Position numbers and translations under genes: made by a program. The notes under the pieces are model-generated. The model ran no database searches. It was not told the DNA's origin and worked only from the letters and a program-made list of their open reading frames with translations. Positions 26,606-35,320 of a DNA stretch of 64,000 nt are shown one piece after another (position 1 is the stretch's first letter; the number at the start of each line of letters is the position of its first letter). The stretch is taken from positions 25,439 to 89,438 of the forward strand of contig PLWV01000021.1 of NCBI GenBank assembly GCA_003153155.1. The letters are read 5' to 3'. The stretch is from Gallionella sp. Its GTDB lineage: Bacteria; Pseudomonadota; Gammaproteobacteria; Burkholderiales; Gallionellaceae.

Positions 26606-26742
26606 CTTTAGAAATTCGCTTTTCCGGGATGAAGCGCAAGAAGCCGCGCAGCGAACGACGAGACATATCAGATAGATAGGCGAGAAGTGAGCGAGCACGC
26701 GACGCAGCGATTCGCCTGGAAAATAAATTTATAGGGATGCCC
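26600..26742. mobile_element. Miniature inverted-repeat element (143 bp) between lolB and ispE
   Basis: The ends are GGCATCTTTAGAAATTCG on the left and, reversed, GGCATCCCTATAAATTTA on the right, each followed by TTTTCC. The interior matches the elements at 36214-36338 and 56255-56396 (shared GTGAGCGAGCACGCGACG and GAAGCGCAAG sense on this strand). It contains the ispE start codon at one end and abuts the lolB stop codon at the other. Confidence 0.82.
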
Positions 26743-26743
26743 T

Positions 26744-27313
26744 TCATTGTGGATTCCATTCCCACTCATCGATCAGCAATTGCACCTGCATATCTTCATG
26801 GCTTAACTGCATGCGCGTCGGCAAGCTGTCCGGCCTGGTGTCGGCATAGCGCAGGTAGCGCACTTCCCAACCATCCTGACGCAGCACGGTGATTCGACCA
26901 TTGGTATCACGCTCGATTTGCGCCTGGGTATCGGCAGCCGGCAGACCCAGCACCCATTGATGCAGGCCGACCAGCGGTAAATGCCAGCCCAATACCTGTT
27001 GCATCAGCGATTCTGCATCAACATCTTGATAGTGTTTATCGCCATCATCCAGCGTCGCATTGCTATCGTCGCGATAAACGCGCGCGGCAGTTTGCCCGAG
27101 CGGGGTGAGCAGCAGGATTTCATCGGATCGCACCTGATGTGTCCAGTGCAGCCCGGCGGAATGCCGCTCGCCCTGATGATTGATCGAGATGCGTCCGTTC
27201 ATTGCGAACGGCGCTGATTCCGGCTGTGCGGGGCGCGCAACCAGCATCGGGGCAGGGGGTAATAACGCGCAGCCGCTCAACATGGCCAGCCCCAAAAATA
27301 CCAGCCACCGCAT
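26744..27313 (-). CDS. lolB: Outer-membrane lipoprotein receptor LolB
   Basis: LolB accepts lipoproteins from LolA and inserts them in the outer membrane. The 189-residue protein has a lipoprotein signal (LVFLGLAMLSGC, Cys15) and the LolB fold text FAMNGRISINHQGERHSAGLHW, LLTPLGQTAARVYRD and MQQVLGWHLPLVGLHQWVLG. It is between a TPR lipoprotein and ispE in the usual order. Only two bases separate it from the upstream gene. Confidence 0.94.
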   Translation of the reverse strand: MRWLVFLGLAMLSGCALLPPAPMLVARPAQPESAPFAMNGRISINHQGERHSAGLHWTHQVRSDEILLLTPLGQTAARVYRDDSNATLDDGDKHYQDVDAESLMQQVLGWHLPLVGLHQWVLGLPAADTQAQIERDTNGRITVLRQDGWEVRYLRYADTRPDSLPTRMQLSHEDMQVQLLIDEWEWNPQ

Positions 27314-27315
27314 CT

Positions 27316-29061
27316 TCAGGGACCGAATTTTTTGATGACTGCTTGCAGTTGCTCATTGCCGGAATTTTCCTTGAGGCTATCCTGCCAAATCTTTTTGGCT
27401 TCATCTTTATCGCCGCGCACCCACAACACTTCGCCCAGATGCGCAGCGATCTCGGGATTGGCATTGCCGGCGAAAGCGCGCCGCAACATCTTCACGCTCT
27501 CATCCAGCTTGCCGCTGCGATAGTAGCCCCAGCCCACGCTGTCCATGATGGCGGCATCATCAGGCGCAAGCTGCAGGGCTTTTTCCACCAGCTGCATCGC
27601 TTCCGGAATGCGCTCGTTGCGTTCCAACATGCCATAGCCCAGCGCATTGTAGGCTTGCGCGTGATCGGGTTTGATTTTGATCAGCTTGCGCATCAATTGC
27701 TCGAACACGTCCGGCTTGCCGATCTTGTCGGCCATCATCGCGGTCTCATAAAGCAGATCAATATGATTGGGCAGCTTCTCCAGGGCCTGATTCAACACCC
27801 GATATGCCTCGTCAAATTGATTCGCCTCGCGCAATAATTGCGCCTCGATCATCACCAGTTGCACGCGCTGCTGATTGTCAGTGGCCCGCGCCTGCTGCAA
27901 CAGCTGGCGCGCTTCGGCAAGTTGACCGCGCTTGCTCAGCAAATAAGCGATGCGGATCTGCGCAGCCATCAGATATTCGCCATCCTTGACCTCGCGATAA
28001 TAGGCGATTGCTTCTTCCTCGTTTTTCTTCGCCTCGCTCAACTGCCCGAGGTAATACTGCACCGTATCCTGCTCTTTCTTGCCCTTGCTGAGTGCCTGCT
28101 TGAGTTGTATCTCCGCACTCTTAAAATCGTTCAACTGCAGCGAAATCAGTGCGATGGCATAGGCCATATCCGGGTTATCGGGATTTTCGTCCGCCATTCG
28201 CTGAAATTCGTCCCGCGCCGGCTTGTATTGTTTTTGATCAAGCAATGCGCGTGCATATTGCAAACGAATTTCACGCGCATCGGGATAGCTCGACAAATAG
28301 CTGCGCAACACATCCAAACCCTGTTGCGGCGCATTCTTCTGCAACAATAGCGCCTCCAATGAGACCGCCATATCCCACTCGGGACGCAGGCTGCGCGCCT
28401 GCCTTGCCTCGTTTAACGCAAGCTCCCCGTCGCCGGACGCTTGCGCCAATTGCGCCACCCCCCAATGCGCTTCAGCCACACGCGGGTAGAGCTGCGCGAG
28501 TTGGCGCAACAACTTCAACGCCGCCGCCTTATCCGGATAGGTAGCCAGCATTTGATAAATTTGAACAAAGGTCTGTGCGGAATGGTCTTCGTCCGCTTTC
28601 AACAATTTAACCAGTTCCTCGCTGGCTTCGTCGAGCTTGCCGCTGCGCAACAATACCGAAGACAGCATACGTCTGGCCATAAGCGAAGACGGATCGGCAT
28701 CACGCCAAATCCTGAGCGCCTCGATAGCCTTGTCGTTTTGGCCGAATTGAAGCGCCAGGTGAGCAGCGCGCATGGCAAGGCGCGGGTCGCGCGTTTTCTT
28801 TGCCAAATCCGAACTACCCTCGACGGCGAGAGTATCGTTTCCACGCTGACTGGCGATTTCGGATAGCAAGAATTCATAGAGCAACTCGCTGCTCAACTCA
28901 ACGTTGGGCAACACCTGCGGCGCTTCTGCCTGCGGCTCAGGCTGCTCGACCTGATCCGCAGCCTCCGGTTGGCCAATCTGATTCACGGGGGTGCGCGCGG
29001 GGGCGTGCGCACAAGCGGTGAGCAGCAAACTGCCGAGAAGGATGTATTTGAACTGGGCCAT
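27316..29061 (-). CDS. TPR-repeat lipoprotein
   Basis: The protein (581 residues from the ATG at 29061) has a lipobox (FKYILLGSLLLTAC, Cys about 16) and then a long solenoid of TPR units spanning about 60-570, for example HWGVAQLAQASGDGELALNE, AYNALGYGMLERNERIPEAM and DSVGWGYYRSGKLDESVKML. Such proteins precede lolB in betaproteobacteria, and a role at the outer membrane is likely but unproven. The ATG at 29091 is also in frame, but it would place non-hydrophobic residues before the signal. It is divergent from the ABC exporter. Confidence 0.88.
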   Translation of the reverse strand: MAQFKYILLGSLLLTACAHAPARTPVNQIGQPEAADQVEQPEPQAEAPQVLPNVELSSELLYEFLLSEIASQRGNDTLAVEGSSDLAKKTRDPRLAMRAAHLALQFGQNDKAIEALRIWRDADPSSLMARRMLSSVLLRSGKLDEASEELVKLLKADEDHSAQTFVQIYQMLATYPDKAAALKLLRQLAQLYPRVAEAHWGVAQLAQASGDGELALNEARQARSLRPEWDMAVSLEALLLQKNAPQQGLDVLRSYLSSYPDAREIRLQYARALLDQKQYKPARDEFQRMADENPDNPDMAYAIALISLQLNDFKSAEIQLKQALSKGKKEQDTVQYYLGQLSEAKKNEEEAIAYYREVKDGEYLMAAQIRIAYLLSKRGQLAEARQLLQQARATDNQQRVQLVMIEAQLLREANQFDEAYRVLNQALEKLPNHIDLLYETAMMADKIGKPDVFEQLMRKLIKIKPDHAQAYNALGYGMLERNERIPEAMQLVEKALQLAPDDAAIMDSVGWGYYRSGKLDESVKMLRRAFAGNANPEIAAHLGEVLWVRGDKDEAKKIWQDSLKENSGNEQLQAVIKKFGP

Positions 29062-29138
29062 AACAATACTGCTTTTGATGTGGGCGCACATAATAGGTTA
29101 TATTTAGCCAAATTCACAACCATGACGACCACTAGCCC

Positions 29139-30098
29139 TTGCCTAACATCACTCCCGAAATAACCCTTTCCGCACGCAACCTGACGCGCCGCTTCGGCAA
29201 TCACCTGGTCATTCATAACGTGTCGCTGGAATTGAAGCGCGGAGAAGTGCTGGGCTTGCTCGGACACAACGGCGCGGGAAAAACCACCACGCTGCAAATG
29301 CTGACCGGCTGTTTGCTGCCGAACAGCGGCGAAATCGAAATCTGCGGCATCAGTCTGTTGCGCAAACCCACGCTGGCGAAAGCGCACCTCGGCTACCTGC
29401 CGGAAACCCCGCCGTTATACCGCGAACTCAGCGTGAACGATTACCTGACATTTGCGGCGCGATTGCGCGGCATGGAATCCGCCGCAGTGGCCGAGGCACT
29501 GGCGCAAACCAGGCAACGCTGCGGCCTGGAAGCGGTCAGCAAAAAGATCATCGGCACCTTGTCCAAGGGTTATCAGCAACGCGTCGGCATCGCGCAAGCC
29601 ATCATCCATCGTCCAGCCGTGATCGTGCTGGACGAACCCACCATCGGCCTCGACCCCGTGCAAATCCGCGGGATACGCAGCCTGATCCGCGAATTGGGCG
29701 ATACGCACAGCGTGATCCTCTCCACGCATTTGCTCAGCGAAGTGGAAAGCGTCTGCGATCGCGTTGAAATCATGCAGCACGGCAAGCTGATCTATGGCGA
29801 CACCAGTGCGCACATGCAGCAACACGGGAGCGTATCAGGCTTCACCATCAGCCTGCGCAACCCGCCGCCGCTGAGTGTTCTGGAAGGTATTGCCGGCATC
29901 AGCCACGTCGAGCAACTTTCCGCCACGCAGTTCCGCGTGTTGCATGCACCGGATCACAACCCCAAAGGCGAGTTGCTTACCCTGGCAGAACAACAAGGCT
30001 GGCAACTGGAACAACTCACGCCGCTGCAAGCCACGCTGGAAGACGTGTTCGTCAAGATCACCGACACTGAAAAAAATGCTGCAGGGGAAACGAAATGA
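29139..30098 (+). CDS. ABC transporter ATP-binding protein (GldA-like, ABC-2 type)
   Basis: The 319-residue ATPase has Walker A (LLGHNGAGKTTTLQML, about 44-59), the Q-loop region LGYLPETPPLY, signature LSKGYQQRVGIAQAI, Walker B VIVLDEPTIGLDP and the H-loop STHLL. The C-terminal 90 residues are typical of DrrA/GldA ATPases. The start is a TTG at 29139 (MPNITPEITLSARNL). It overlaps the permease gene by ATGA, and a GldG-like partner follows, forming a three-gene operon. Confidence 0.92.
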   Translation: MPNITPEITLSARNLTRRFGNHLVIHNVSLELKRGEVLGLLGHNGAGKTTTLQMLTGCLLPNSGEIEICGISLLRKPTLAKAHLGYLPETPPLYRELSVNDYLTFAARLRGMESAAVAEALAQTRQRCGLEAVSKKIIGTLSKGYQQRVGIAQAIIHRPAVIVLDEPTIGLDPVQIRGIRSLIRELGDTHSVILSTHLLSEVESVCDRVEIMQHGKLIYGDTSAHMQQHGSVSGFTISLRNPPPLSVLEGIAGISHVEQLSATQFRVLHAPDHNPKGELLTLAEQQGWQLEQLTPLQATLEDVFVKITDTEKNAAGETK

Positions 30099-30838
30099 TC
30101 CGCCTGCTCGCCCTGCGCGAACTGCGCAGCCTGTTTGCGATGCCGTCCACCTGGTTCATCCTGGCGGTGCTGCAATTCATTTTCGCGTGGTTCTTTCTGG
30201 CGCGGCTGGAAGCATTCCTGGAAATACAACCGCAGCTTGCACAACTCGCCAATCCGCCCGGCGTGACGACCACGGTCGCCGCACCGATGTTTAACACGGT
30301 CGCGCTGCTGCTGATGATGCTGGTGCCGATGTTTACCATGCGCCTGATCGCCGAGGAGCGCCGCAACCAAACGCTCGCGCTGCTGCTCTCGGCTCCGCTG
30401 TCCGGTCGCCACATCGTGCTTGGCAAGTTTCTGGGTTTGCTGATCTTTCTGGTCGTGCTGATGACCGGCGTGCCGCTGATGCTCTGCACCCTGGCACTCG
30501 GCACAGACCTCGATCACGGTCTGCTGTTGAGCAATATCCTCGGCCTGCTCCTGCTCACCGCCAGTTATATCGCGCTGGGGCTGTATATTTCCGCGCTCAC
30601 CACACAACCCATCATCGCCGCCATCGGCGCGTTCGCGGTGCTGATCGGTTTGTGGCTGGCCGACATCGGCGCGGCGGCGGAAGATTCGCCCTGGCATTCC
30701 ATCTCGCCGTTCAATCACTTCCAAAATTTCAACAACGGCTTGCTGGATAGCAGCGATGTGGCATTCTTCGTTTTGTTCACAGCTGTCTTCCTGTTGCTGA
30801 CCATGAAGCGGTTGCACAACAACCGCAGATACGGATGA
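30095..30838 (+). CDS. ABC-2 type permease (GldF-like)
   Basis: The 247-residue protein has six membrane spans, with MIRLLALRELRSLFAMPSTW at the start, VALLLMMLVPMFTMRLIAEE, the cytoplasmic turn ERRNQTLALLLSAPLSGRHI and GLYISALTTQPIIAAIGAFA. These match GldF/NosY-type permeases. With its ATPase it probably exports or positions an unknown substrate. It is translationally coupled to the ATPase gene. Confidence 0.9.
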   Translation: MIRLLALRELRSLFAMPSTWFILAVLQFIFAWFFLARLEAFLEIQPQLAQLANPPGVTTTVAAPMFNTVALLLMMLVPMFTMRLIAEERRNQTLALLLSAPLSGRHIVLGKFLGLLIFLVVLMTGVPLMLCTLALGTDLDHGLLLSNILGLLLLTASYIALGLYISALTTQPIIAAIGAFAVLIGLWLADIGAAAEDSPWHSISPFNHFQNFNNGLLDSSDVAFFVLFTAVFLLLTMKRLHNNRRYG

Positions 30839-30841
30839 GCC

Positions 30842-32302
30842 ATGCCGCATAAATTCTCCCCCAACGGGCAAGCCCGTTCCCCTCTCCCCAACCCTCTCCC
30901 GCATGCGGGCGAGGGGGCAAACGAATCGCTGCGCGAGTTTCACATTAACCCAACCCTGCGCAATCTGCTGTTCGTATTGCTGCTGTTGGGTGCTGCGTCC
31001 GACCTGGGCTATCTCGCCATGCATCATCATATCCAGCGCGATGTCACCTATAACGCCAGCAACAGCCTGGAACCCAGCAGTGTGGAAGTGCTCAGGCAAC
31101 TGGGCGGCCCGGTCACAATCACCGTGTATGCGACCGAACAGGACGCGCGCCTGGGCGACATACGCAAAATCATTCGCGATTTCCTGTCGCTTTATCAACG
31201 CTACAAGCTCGACATTCAACTGGTATTCATCGACCCCGAGAAAGAAACTGAAAAAGCCCGTGCGGCGCAAATCCGCTTCAACGGCGAAATGGTGATCGAA
31301 TACGCCGGGCGCAGCGAACACCTCACCCAGATCAACGAGCAAATCGTCACCAGCACCTTGCTGCGCCTGGCACACACCCGCGATCAAACCGTGATGTATC
31401 TGGACGGGCACGGCGAACGCAAACTGGACGGCATCGCCAACTTTGACCTCGGTTCGCTGTTCGGCGCGAAGCTCAAGCAGAATGGTTTTCACCTCGGCAG
31501 CCTTAATCTGGCACTGGCGCAGGAAGTGCCAGGCAATGCCAGCGTATTGGTGATCACCCAGCCGCAACTTGATCTCATGCCCGGCGAAGTGGACAAGCTG
31601 CTGCGCTATGTCGATCGCGGCGGCAATCTGCTCTGGCTGGTGGACGCCGAACCGCTGCACGGACTGGAACGCCTCGCCGAAAAACTGGATATACTGCTGC
31701 CGCCCGGCATCGTGATCGACCCGGCTGCCACCGAGATGAATGCACCCGCCACCTGGTCACTGGGCGCCACTTATCCGCCTCACGCCATCACGCACAATTT
31801 CAATTTGACCACCGCCTTCCCTTCCGCACGACAGCTGCTCTGGAATGAAAACCCGGACTGGCAACACCACGTATTGGTGGAAGCCGCCGCACGCGGCTGG
31901 GTGACCAGCAAACCACCGAAAGGCAAGCCGCGCGACGGAAACCGTTTGTCCGGGCACCCGTTCGATAAGCAGCACGACACCCCCGGCCCCATTGTCATCG
32001 CGATGGCATTGCAACGCAACATCAATGACCGCGAGCAACGCATCGTGGTCGTCGGCAACGGCGCGTTCCTCTCCAACAGTTTCGCCGGCAACGGCGGCAA
32101 CGTGGACTTGGGCATGAACATGGTGAACTGGCTTGCCGGCGAGGAACATCTCATCACACAGCAACTGCGTGCCGCAAAGGACAGCAAACTGGAGTTAAGC
32201 GCAACGCAGCTCAGGCTCATCAGCATCAGCTTTTTGCTTGGTTTGCCGCTGATGCTGGCAGGCGTGGGAATATTTATTTGGTGGAAACGGCGCCGTGCCT
32301 GA
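30842..32302 (+). CDS. GldG-like ABC auxiliary protein
   Basis: The 486-residue protein has an N-terminal membrane span (LLFVLLLLGAASDLGYLAM, about 41-59), a large periplasmic domain (QLGGPVTITVYATEQDARLG, DGHGERKLDGIANFDLG, VLVITQPQLDLMPGEVDKLL) and a C-terminal span (ISISFLLGLPLMLAGVGIFI). This is the GldG/ABC_transp_aux design. The first 36 residues include ARSPLPNPLPHAGEGA, which is the translation of a dispersed repeat (about 30868-30920), so the N-terminus has been extended or replaced by it. A second repeat trace, GTCCGGGCACCCG, occurs near 31950. Confidence 0.85.
   Translation: MPHKFSPNGQARSPLPNPLPHAGEGANESLREFHINPTLRNLLFVLLLLGAASDLGYLAMHHHIQRDVTYNASNSLEPSSVEVLRQLGGPVTITVYATEQDARLGDIRKIIRDFLSLYQRYKLDIQLVFIDPEKETEKARAAQIRFNGEMVIEYAGRSEHLTQINEQIVTSTLLRLAHTRDQTVMYLDGHGERKLDGIANFDLGSLFGAKLKQNGFHLGSLNLALAQEVPGNASVLVITQPQLDLMPGEVDKLLRYVDRGGNLLWLVDAEPLHGLERLAEKLDILLPPGIVIDPAATEMNAPATWSLGATYPPHAITHNFNLTTAFPSARQLLWNENPDWQHHVLVEAAARGWVTSKPPKGKPRDGNRLSGHPFDKQHDTPGPIVIAMALQRNINDREQRIVVVGNGAFLSNSFAGNGGNVDLGMNMVNWLAGEEHLITQQLRAAKDSKLELSATQLRLISISFLLGLPLMLAGVGIFIWWKRRRA
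30868..30920 (+). repeat. CTCTCCCC..GAGGGGG repeat inside the gldG-like gene
   Basis: CCCGTTCCCCTCTCCCC and CTCTCCCGCATGCGGGCGAG form an imperfect palindromic repeat that is read as SPLPNPLPHAGEG. A related palindrome lies at 32576-32634. This peptide is a familiar product of repeats of this type in betaproteobacterial annotations. Confidence 0.65.
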
Positions 32303-32327
32303 AAGACCGCCGCACAACTACTGATGA

Positions 32328-32382
32328 AACGACTAGCCATCCGACTAAGTTGTCAAACTACGCCAACTAAGTCGTTGGTTAT
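32328..32382 (+). repeat. Hairpin repeat, stand-alone copy
   Basis: Arms are ACGACTAGCCATCCGACTAAG and TAAGTCGTTGGTTAT. The apical stem AGTTG/CAACT surrounds TCAAACTACGC. It begins the 352-base gap between the gldG-like gene and mutM. The rest of that gap holds an AT-rich stretch and the palindrome at 32576-32634. Confidence 0.8.
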
Positions 32383-32575
32383 GCACTTGCTGATACTGCG
32401 TTAAAAAATGGCTCAAAATCCTCATTTACAAAACAGTAAATTCCGGTTTTTGCGAGTTGGGCGGCAACGGCAAGCCGCCCATCCCTGCCAAACCCACTTC
32501 GCCATTTTTTGTCTTGTCTCAACTGCGCTCGCTACGTTATGCGGCGGTCTTTAATCATCACTCGAACGCTATTTC

Positions 32576-32634
32576 GCTCCCCTCCCACACAGGTGGGGGA
32601 GAGCTTGCGAGGGGGCAGGTTGGGGGAGAGGGTC
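32576..32634. repeat. CCCCTCCCACACAGGTGGGGG palindromic repeat before mutM
   Basis: CTCCCCTCCCACAC and GGTGGGGGAGAG pair, followed by GAGGGGGCAGGTTGGGGGAG. It resembles the repeat inside the gldG-like gene. It ends about 20 bases before the mutM start and keeps an upstream frame open through itself. Confidence 0.6.
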
Positions 32635-32654
32635 GCAAAATATCCGAGGTGCCC

Positions 32655-33485
32655 ATGCCCGAACTCCCTGAAGTAGAAACCACGCGGCGCGGTCTGGCCG
32701 CACATCTCACCGGCCTGACCATCACGGATGTCGTCATCCGCAACGCCAAACTGCGCTGGCCTATCCCGAAAAACTTGCCCAGGCTATTGCGCGGACGCAC
32801 CATCGCCTCACTCAAGCGTCGCGCCAAATACCTGCTGATGGATTGCGGCAGCGGCAGATTGATTCTCCATCTCGGCATGTCCGGCAGTCTGCGCATCCTG
32901 CCCGCCAGCACACCGCCGGACAAACACGACCACTTCGATCTAACGCTGAGCAACGGCACGTTGATGCGGCTACGTGACCCGCGCCGCTTTGGTGCGGTGC
33001 TATGGCATACAGGTGATCCGGCTACCCACCCGCTGCTCGCGACACTCGGCCCTGAACCACTGGAAGATGGGCCGCCAGCAAACAACTTCGATGCGCGCTA
33101 TCTCCATCAAGCCACGCGCGGGCGCAACGTCAGTATCAAACAATGCATCATGGACAACCACGTCGTGGTCGGCGTGGGCAACATCTACGCCAACGAAGCG
33201 TTGTTCCGCGCCGGGATCAAACCGCAACTCGCTGCCGGAAAACTCAGCCTGCCGCGTTGCGCAAAACTGGTCGCGGAAATCCGCGCGACCTTGGCCGAAG
33301 CCATCAACTTGGGCGGCAGCAGCCTGCGCGACTTTGTGAACACCTCGGGCCAACCCGGCTACTTCCAGCAGCACTATTGGGTGTACGGGCGCAGCGGCGA
33401 ACCGTGCCGCCGTTGCGGTTCGCCCATCAAGCAAATCAGGCAGGGACAGCGTTCCAGTTTTTACTGCGGGAGTTGCCAAAAATAA
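32655..33485 (+). CDS. mutM: Formamidopyrimidine-DNA glycosylase
   Basis: MutM removes 8-oxoguanine and formamidopyrimidines and cleaves the strand. The protein starts [14 protein letters not shown] with the catalytic Pro2/Glu3, so the start must be 32655 although the frame is open upstream. Lys in RRAKYLL, the intercalation loop region [22 protein letters not shown] and the zinc finger C-x2-C-x16-C-x2-C (CRRCGSP..YCGSC) are all present. The length is 276 residues. In related genomes it lies beside the TPR lipoprotein; here the ABC operon stands between them. Confidence 0.97.
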   Translation: MPELPEVETTRRGLAAHLTGLTITDVVIRNAKLRWPIPKNLPRLLRGRTIASLKRRAKYLLMDCGSGRLILHLGMSGSLRILPASTPPDKHDHFDLTLSNGTLMRLRDPRRFGAVLWHTGDPATHPLLATLGPEPLEDGPPANNFDARYLHQATRGRNVSIKQCIMDNHVVVGVGNIYANEALFRAGIKPQLAAGKLSLPRCAKLVAEIRATLAEAINLGGSSLRDFVNTSGQPGYFQQHYWVYGRSGEPCRRCGSPIKQIRQGQRSSFYCGSCQK

Positions 33486-33511
33486 AAGCCGCGCAAAACT
33501 TTGCGCGGCTT
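33486..33511. terminator. Bidirectional Rho-independent terminator
   Basis: GCCGCGCAAA and TTTGCGCGGC form a ten-pair stem with a short loop, preceded by AAAA and followed by TT. It lies between mutM (plus) and the DUF1059 gene (minus). Confidence 0.8.
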
Positions 33512-33568
33512 CAATATCAAGTCTAAACAAAAACGAACAACCTCTAATTCTCAACCGGCCGCCAACCG

Positions 33569-33733
33569 TTAAGCCGATTTCATCATGCCTTTAAGCTGTT
33601 GGTCTGTTGCGTTCATATCATGCTTTTCCTTGGCATGCTTTCTGGCGATATCAAGCACTTCCTTTTCATCGTGGCTCTGTACGACAAAGCCGCATTTCGG
33701 ATCACACTCAATCCTTTTTAGGTCATTACTCAT
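33569..33733 (-). CDS. DUF1059 small protein
   Basis: The 54-residue protein has the DUF1059 pattern: CDPKCGFVVQSHDEKEVLD, then HAKEKHDM and a short C-terminal helix. It has two Cys residues spaced four apart (CDPKC). The function is unknown. A strong AGGAGGTGA ribosome site precedes the ATG. Confidence 0.8.
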   Translation of the reverse strand: MSNDLKRIECDPKCGFVVQSHDEKEVLDIARKHAKEKHDMNATDQQLKGMMKSA

Positions 33734-34023
33734 TTTAATTCACCTCCTGCCGATAAATTCGAAACGACAAGTGACGATTTTGTTGGCCACTACATTCTGT
33801 TTAGAGTTACCAGAAAATGTGAGACCATGATACACATAACCAAGTATTATTGTCAAGTAATTGGGGTCGTATGAAAAGGGTCCGCGCAGGATGCACTAGC
33901 ACTGCGTAATGCGCCAAAGACAGGCAGCTTCCCAAGCGTCTTACGAGCTTGAGTTGTGACACTGCCGAATATTGGTTTCTTAATGTGGCACAATACGTTC
34001 GTACCTACCCCACAGGAGGAAAC

Positions 34024-34200
34024 ATGAAATACATCTTGCTCGCCGTCGTACTGTTGCTCACTGCGTGTGACAACTCATCCACAGTGCCTAAAATAGCCGC
34101 ACCGCAACGTGAAGCGCTTGAAAAGGCCAAGGGCGTGGATCAGGCTGTGCAAAAAGAAACTGAGGAATCGAAGAAGAAAATCGAGGATGCGGAAAAGTAA
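34024..34200 (+). CDS. Small lipoprotein
   Basis: The 58-residue product starts MKYILLAVVLLLTAC with lipidation Cys15. A highly charged helical tail follows (EALEKAKGVDQAVQKETEES and KKKIEDAEK), likely a coiled coil at the inner face of the outer membrane. An AGGAGG site lies 4 bases before the ATG, which decides this start over one at 33949. No family is recognised. Confidence 0.75.
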   Translation: MKYILLAVVLLLTACDNSSTVPKIAAPQREALEKAKGVDQAVQKETEESKKKIEDAEK

Positions 34201-34215
34201 TCTGCATCAATTCCG

Positions 34216-34325
34216 TTCGCCCTGAGCTTGTCGAAGGGTTAGCCGTACCAATTGATTGATATAGATTTAATCCGATCATGGTTCGACAGGCTCACACCAC
34301 AGGGTGCGAGAACCTCTGCGAGGCC
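34216..34325. repeat. Dispersed repeats between the lipoprotein and phosphoesterase genes
   Basis: CCCTGAGCTTGTCGAAGGG (about 34219-34238) and GGTTCGACAGGCTCA (34280-34294) are copies of the short TCGA repeat in opposite directions. AGGGTGCGAGAACCTCTGCG (34301-34320, followed by AGGCC) also occurs, with two changes, at 36951-36976 inside an M16 peptidase gene. They hold the frame open in front of the phosphoesterase gene. Confidence 0.7.
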
Positions 34326-34370
34326 ACGAACGGATTAAAACGGCGTTTCTCTAAGCTCAGCCTGATTATT

Positions 34371-35213
34371 ATGCCCGTCATGACCCGCCGCTTACTCGCC
34401 ATCGCCCTGCTCGCTGTTATACTCGCGCCTGTTGCTCACGCCGGGCAGTTGCCGCGCCCAGATCATATCGTGGTGGTGATCGAGGAAAATCGCGGCTATG
34501 CGCAGATTATGGATAAGCGCAACAGCGCTTCCTACATCCACGCGCTGGCGAAACGCGGGGCGTTGTTCACAGAGTCTTATGGTGTGTCGCATCCGAGCCA
34601 GCCTAACTATCTGGCCTTGTTTTCCGGCTCTACACAGGGCATCACCAGCAATGCCTGCCCCAACACTTTCGACTCGGACAACCTTGCGACGCGGCTGCTG
34701 GATAGCGGATTGAGCTTTGCCAGCTTTGCCGAATCGTTGCCCGCAACGGGCGATGTGAGCTGCATGTCTGGTGCCTATCAACGCAAGCATAATCCTGTGA
34801 CGAACTGGCAAGGCACACGATTCCCCACTGAGGTAAACAAGCGCTTTGCCGATTTTCCGCAGGATTTTTCCAGGCTACCCACCATCTCTTTCGTCATCCC
34901 GGACCAGGATAACGACATGCACGATGGCAGTTTTGAAGCGGCGGACGATTGGCTGAAAACGCGCATCGCGCCCTATGCAGACTGGGCGATGAAACACAAC
35001 AGCTTATTGATACTCACTTGGGATGAGGATGACAATCACGAAGGCAATCATGTGGTGACGATACTGGTGGGTCCGATGGTGAAAGCGGGTAAGAGTGCGC
35101 AACGCATCAACCACTACAACGTGTTGCGCACGCTGCTCGACTTTTACAACCTGCCTGCGCTCGGCGCGAGCCATGATGCGGAAGCGATCAATGGCGTTTG
35201 GGAAAAACGCTAA
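34371..35213 (+). CDS. Secreted acid phosphatase/phosphoesterase-family protein
   Basis: The 280-residue protein has a signal peptide (MTRRLLAIALLAVILAPVAHA) and the PF04185-type core: DHIVVVIEENRGYAQI with the metal-binding Glu-Asn, YGVSHPSQPNYLALFSGST, FVIPDQDNDMHDG and ILTWDEDDNHEGNHVV. This matches AcpA/phospholipase C superfamily acid phosphatases. It should act in the periplasm or outside. The ATG at 34371 or 34380 is preferred. The frame upstream to 34278 is only repeat sequence. Confidence 0.85.
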   Translation: MPVMTRRLLAIALLAVILAPVAHAGQLPRPDHIVVVIEENRGYAQIMDKRNSASYIHALAKRGALFTESYGVSHPSQPNYLALFSGSTQGITSNACPNTFDSDNLATRLLDSGLSFASFAESLPATGDVSCMSGAYQRKHNPVTNWQGTRFPTEVNKRFADFPQDFSRLPTISFVIPDQDNDMHDGSFEAADDWLKTRIAPYADWAMKHNSLLILTWDEDDNHEGNHVVTILVGPMVKAGKSAQRINHYNVLRTLLDFYNLPALGASHDAEAINGVWEKR

Positions 35214-35320
35214 CCAGATGCAGGAGCAGGTCCTGCGTGTGTTGTTGGGGCTTCAGCCCCTTACAACCACGGCGTACCTCTTGCGGGTGCTGCCCGCGAT
35301 ATTAGAGATGCCTACGGGCC

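Noticed and set aside
29954..31660. A 568-codon open frame on the minus strand
   Set aside because: It is antisense to the ABC ATPase, permease and GldG-like genes, whose motifs are unmistakable. Its product is Gln/His-rich low-complexity text typical of shadow frames in GC-rich DNA.
29139..32302. GldA/F/G plus GldC as evidence of gliding motility
   Set aside because: The ABC set belongs to a widespread exporter family, and the core gliding and type IX secretion genes are not in the window.
34278..34370. Upstream extension of the phosphoesterase (MVRQAHTTGCENLCEATN)
   Set aside because: It is the translation of the TCGA and GGGTGCGAG repeats; the signal peptide begins at 34371 or 34380.
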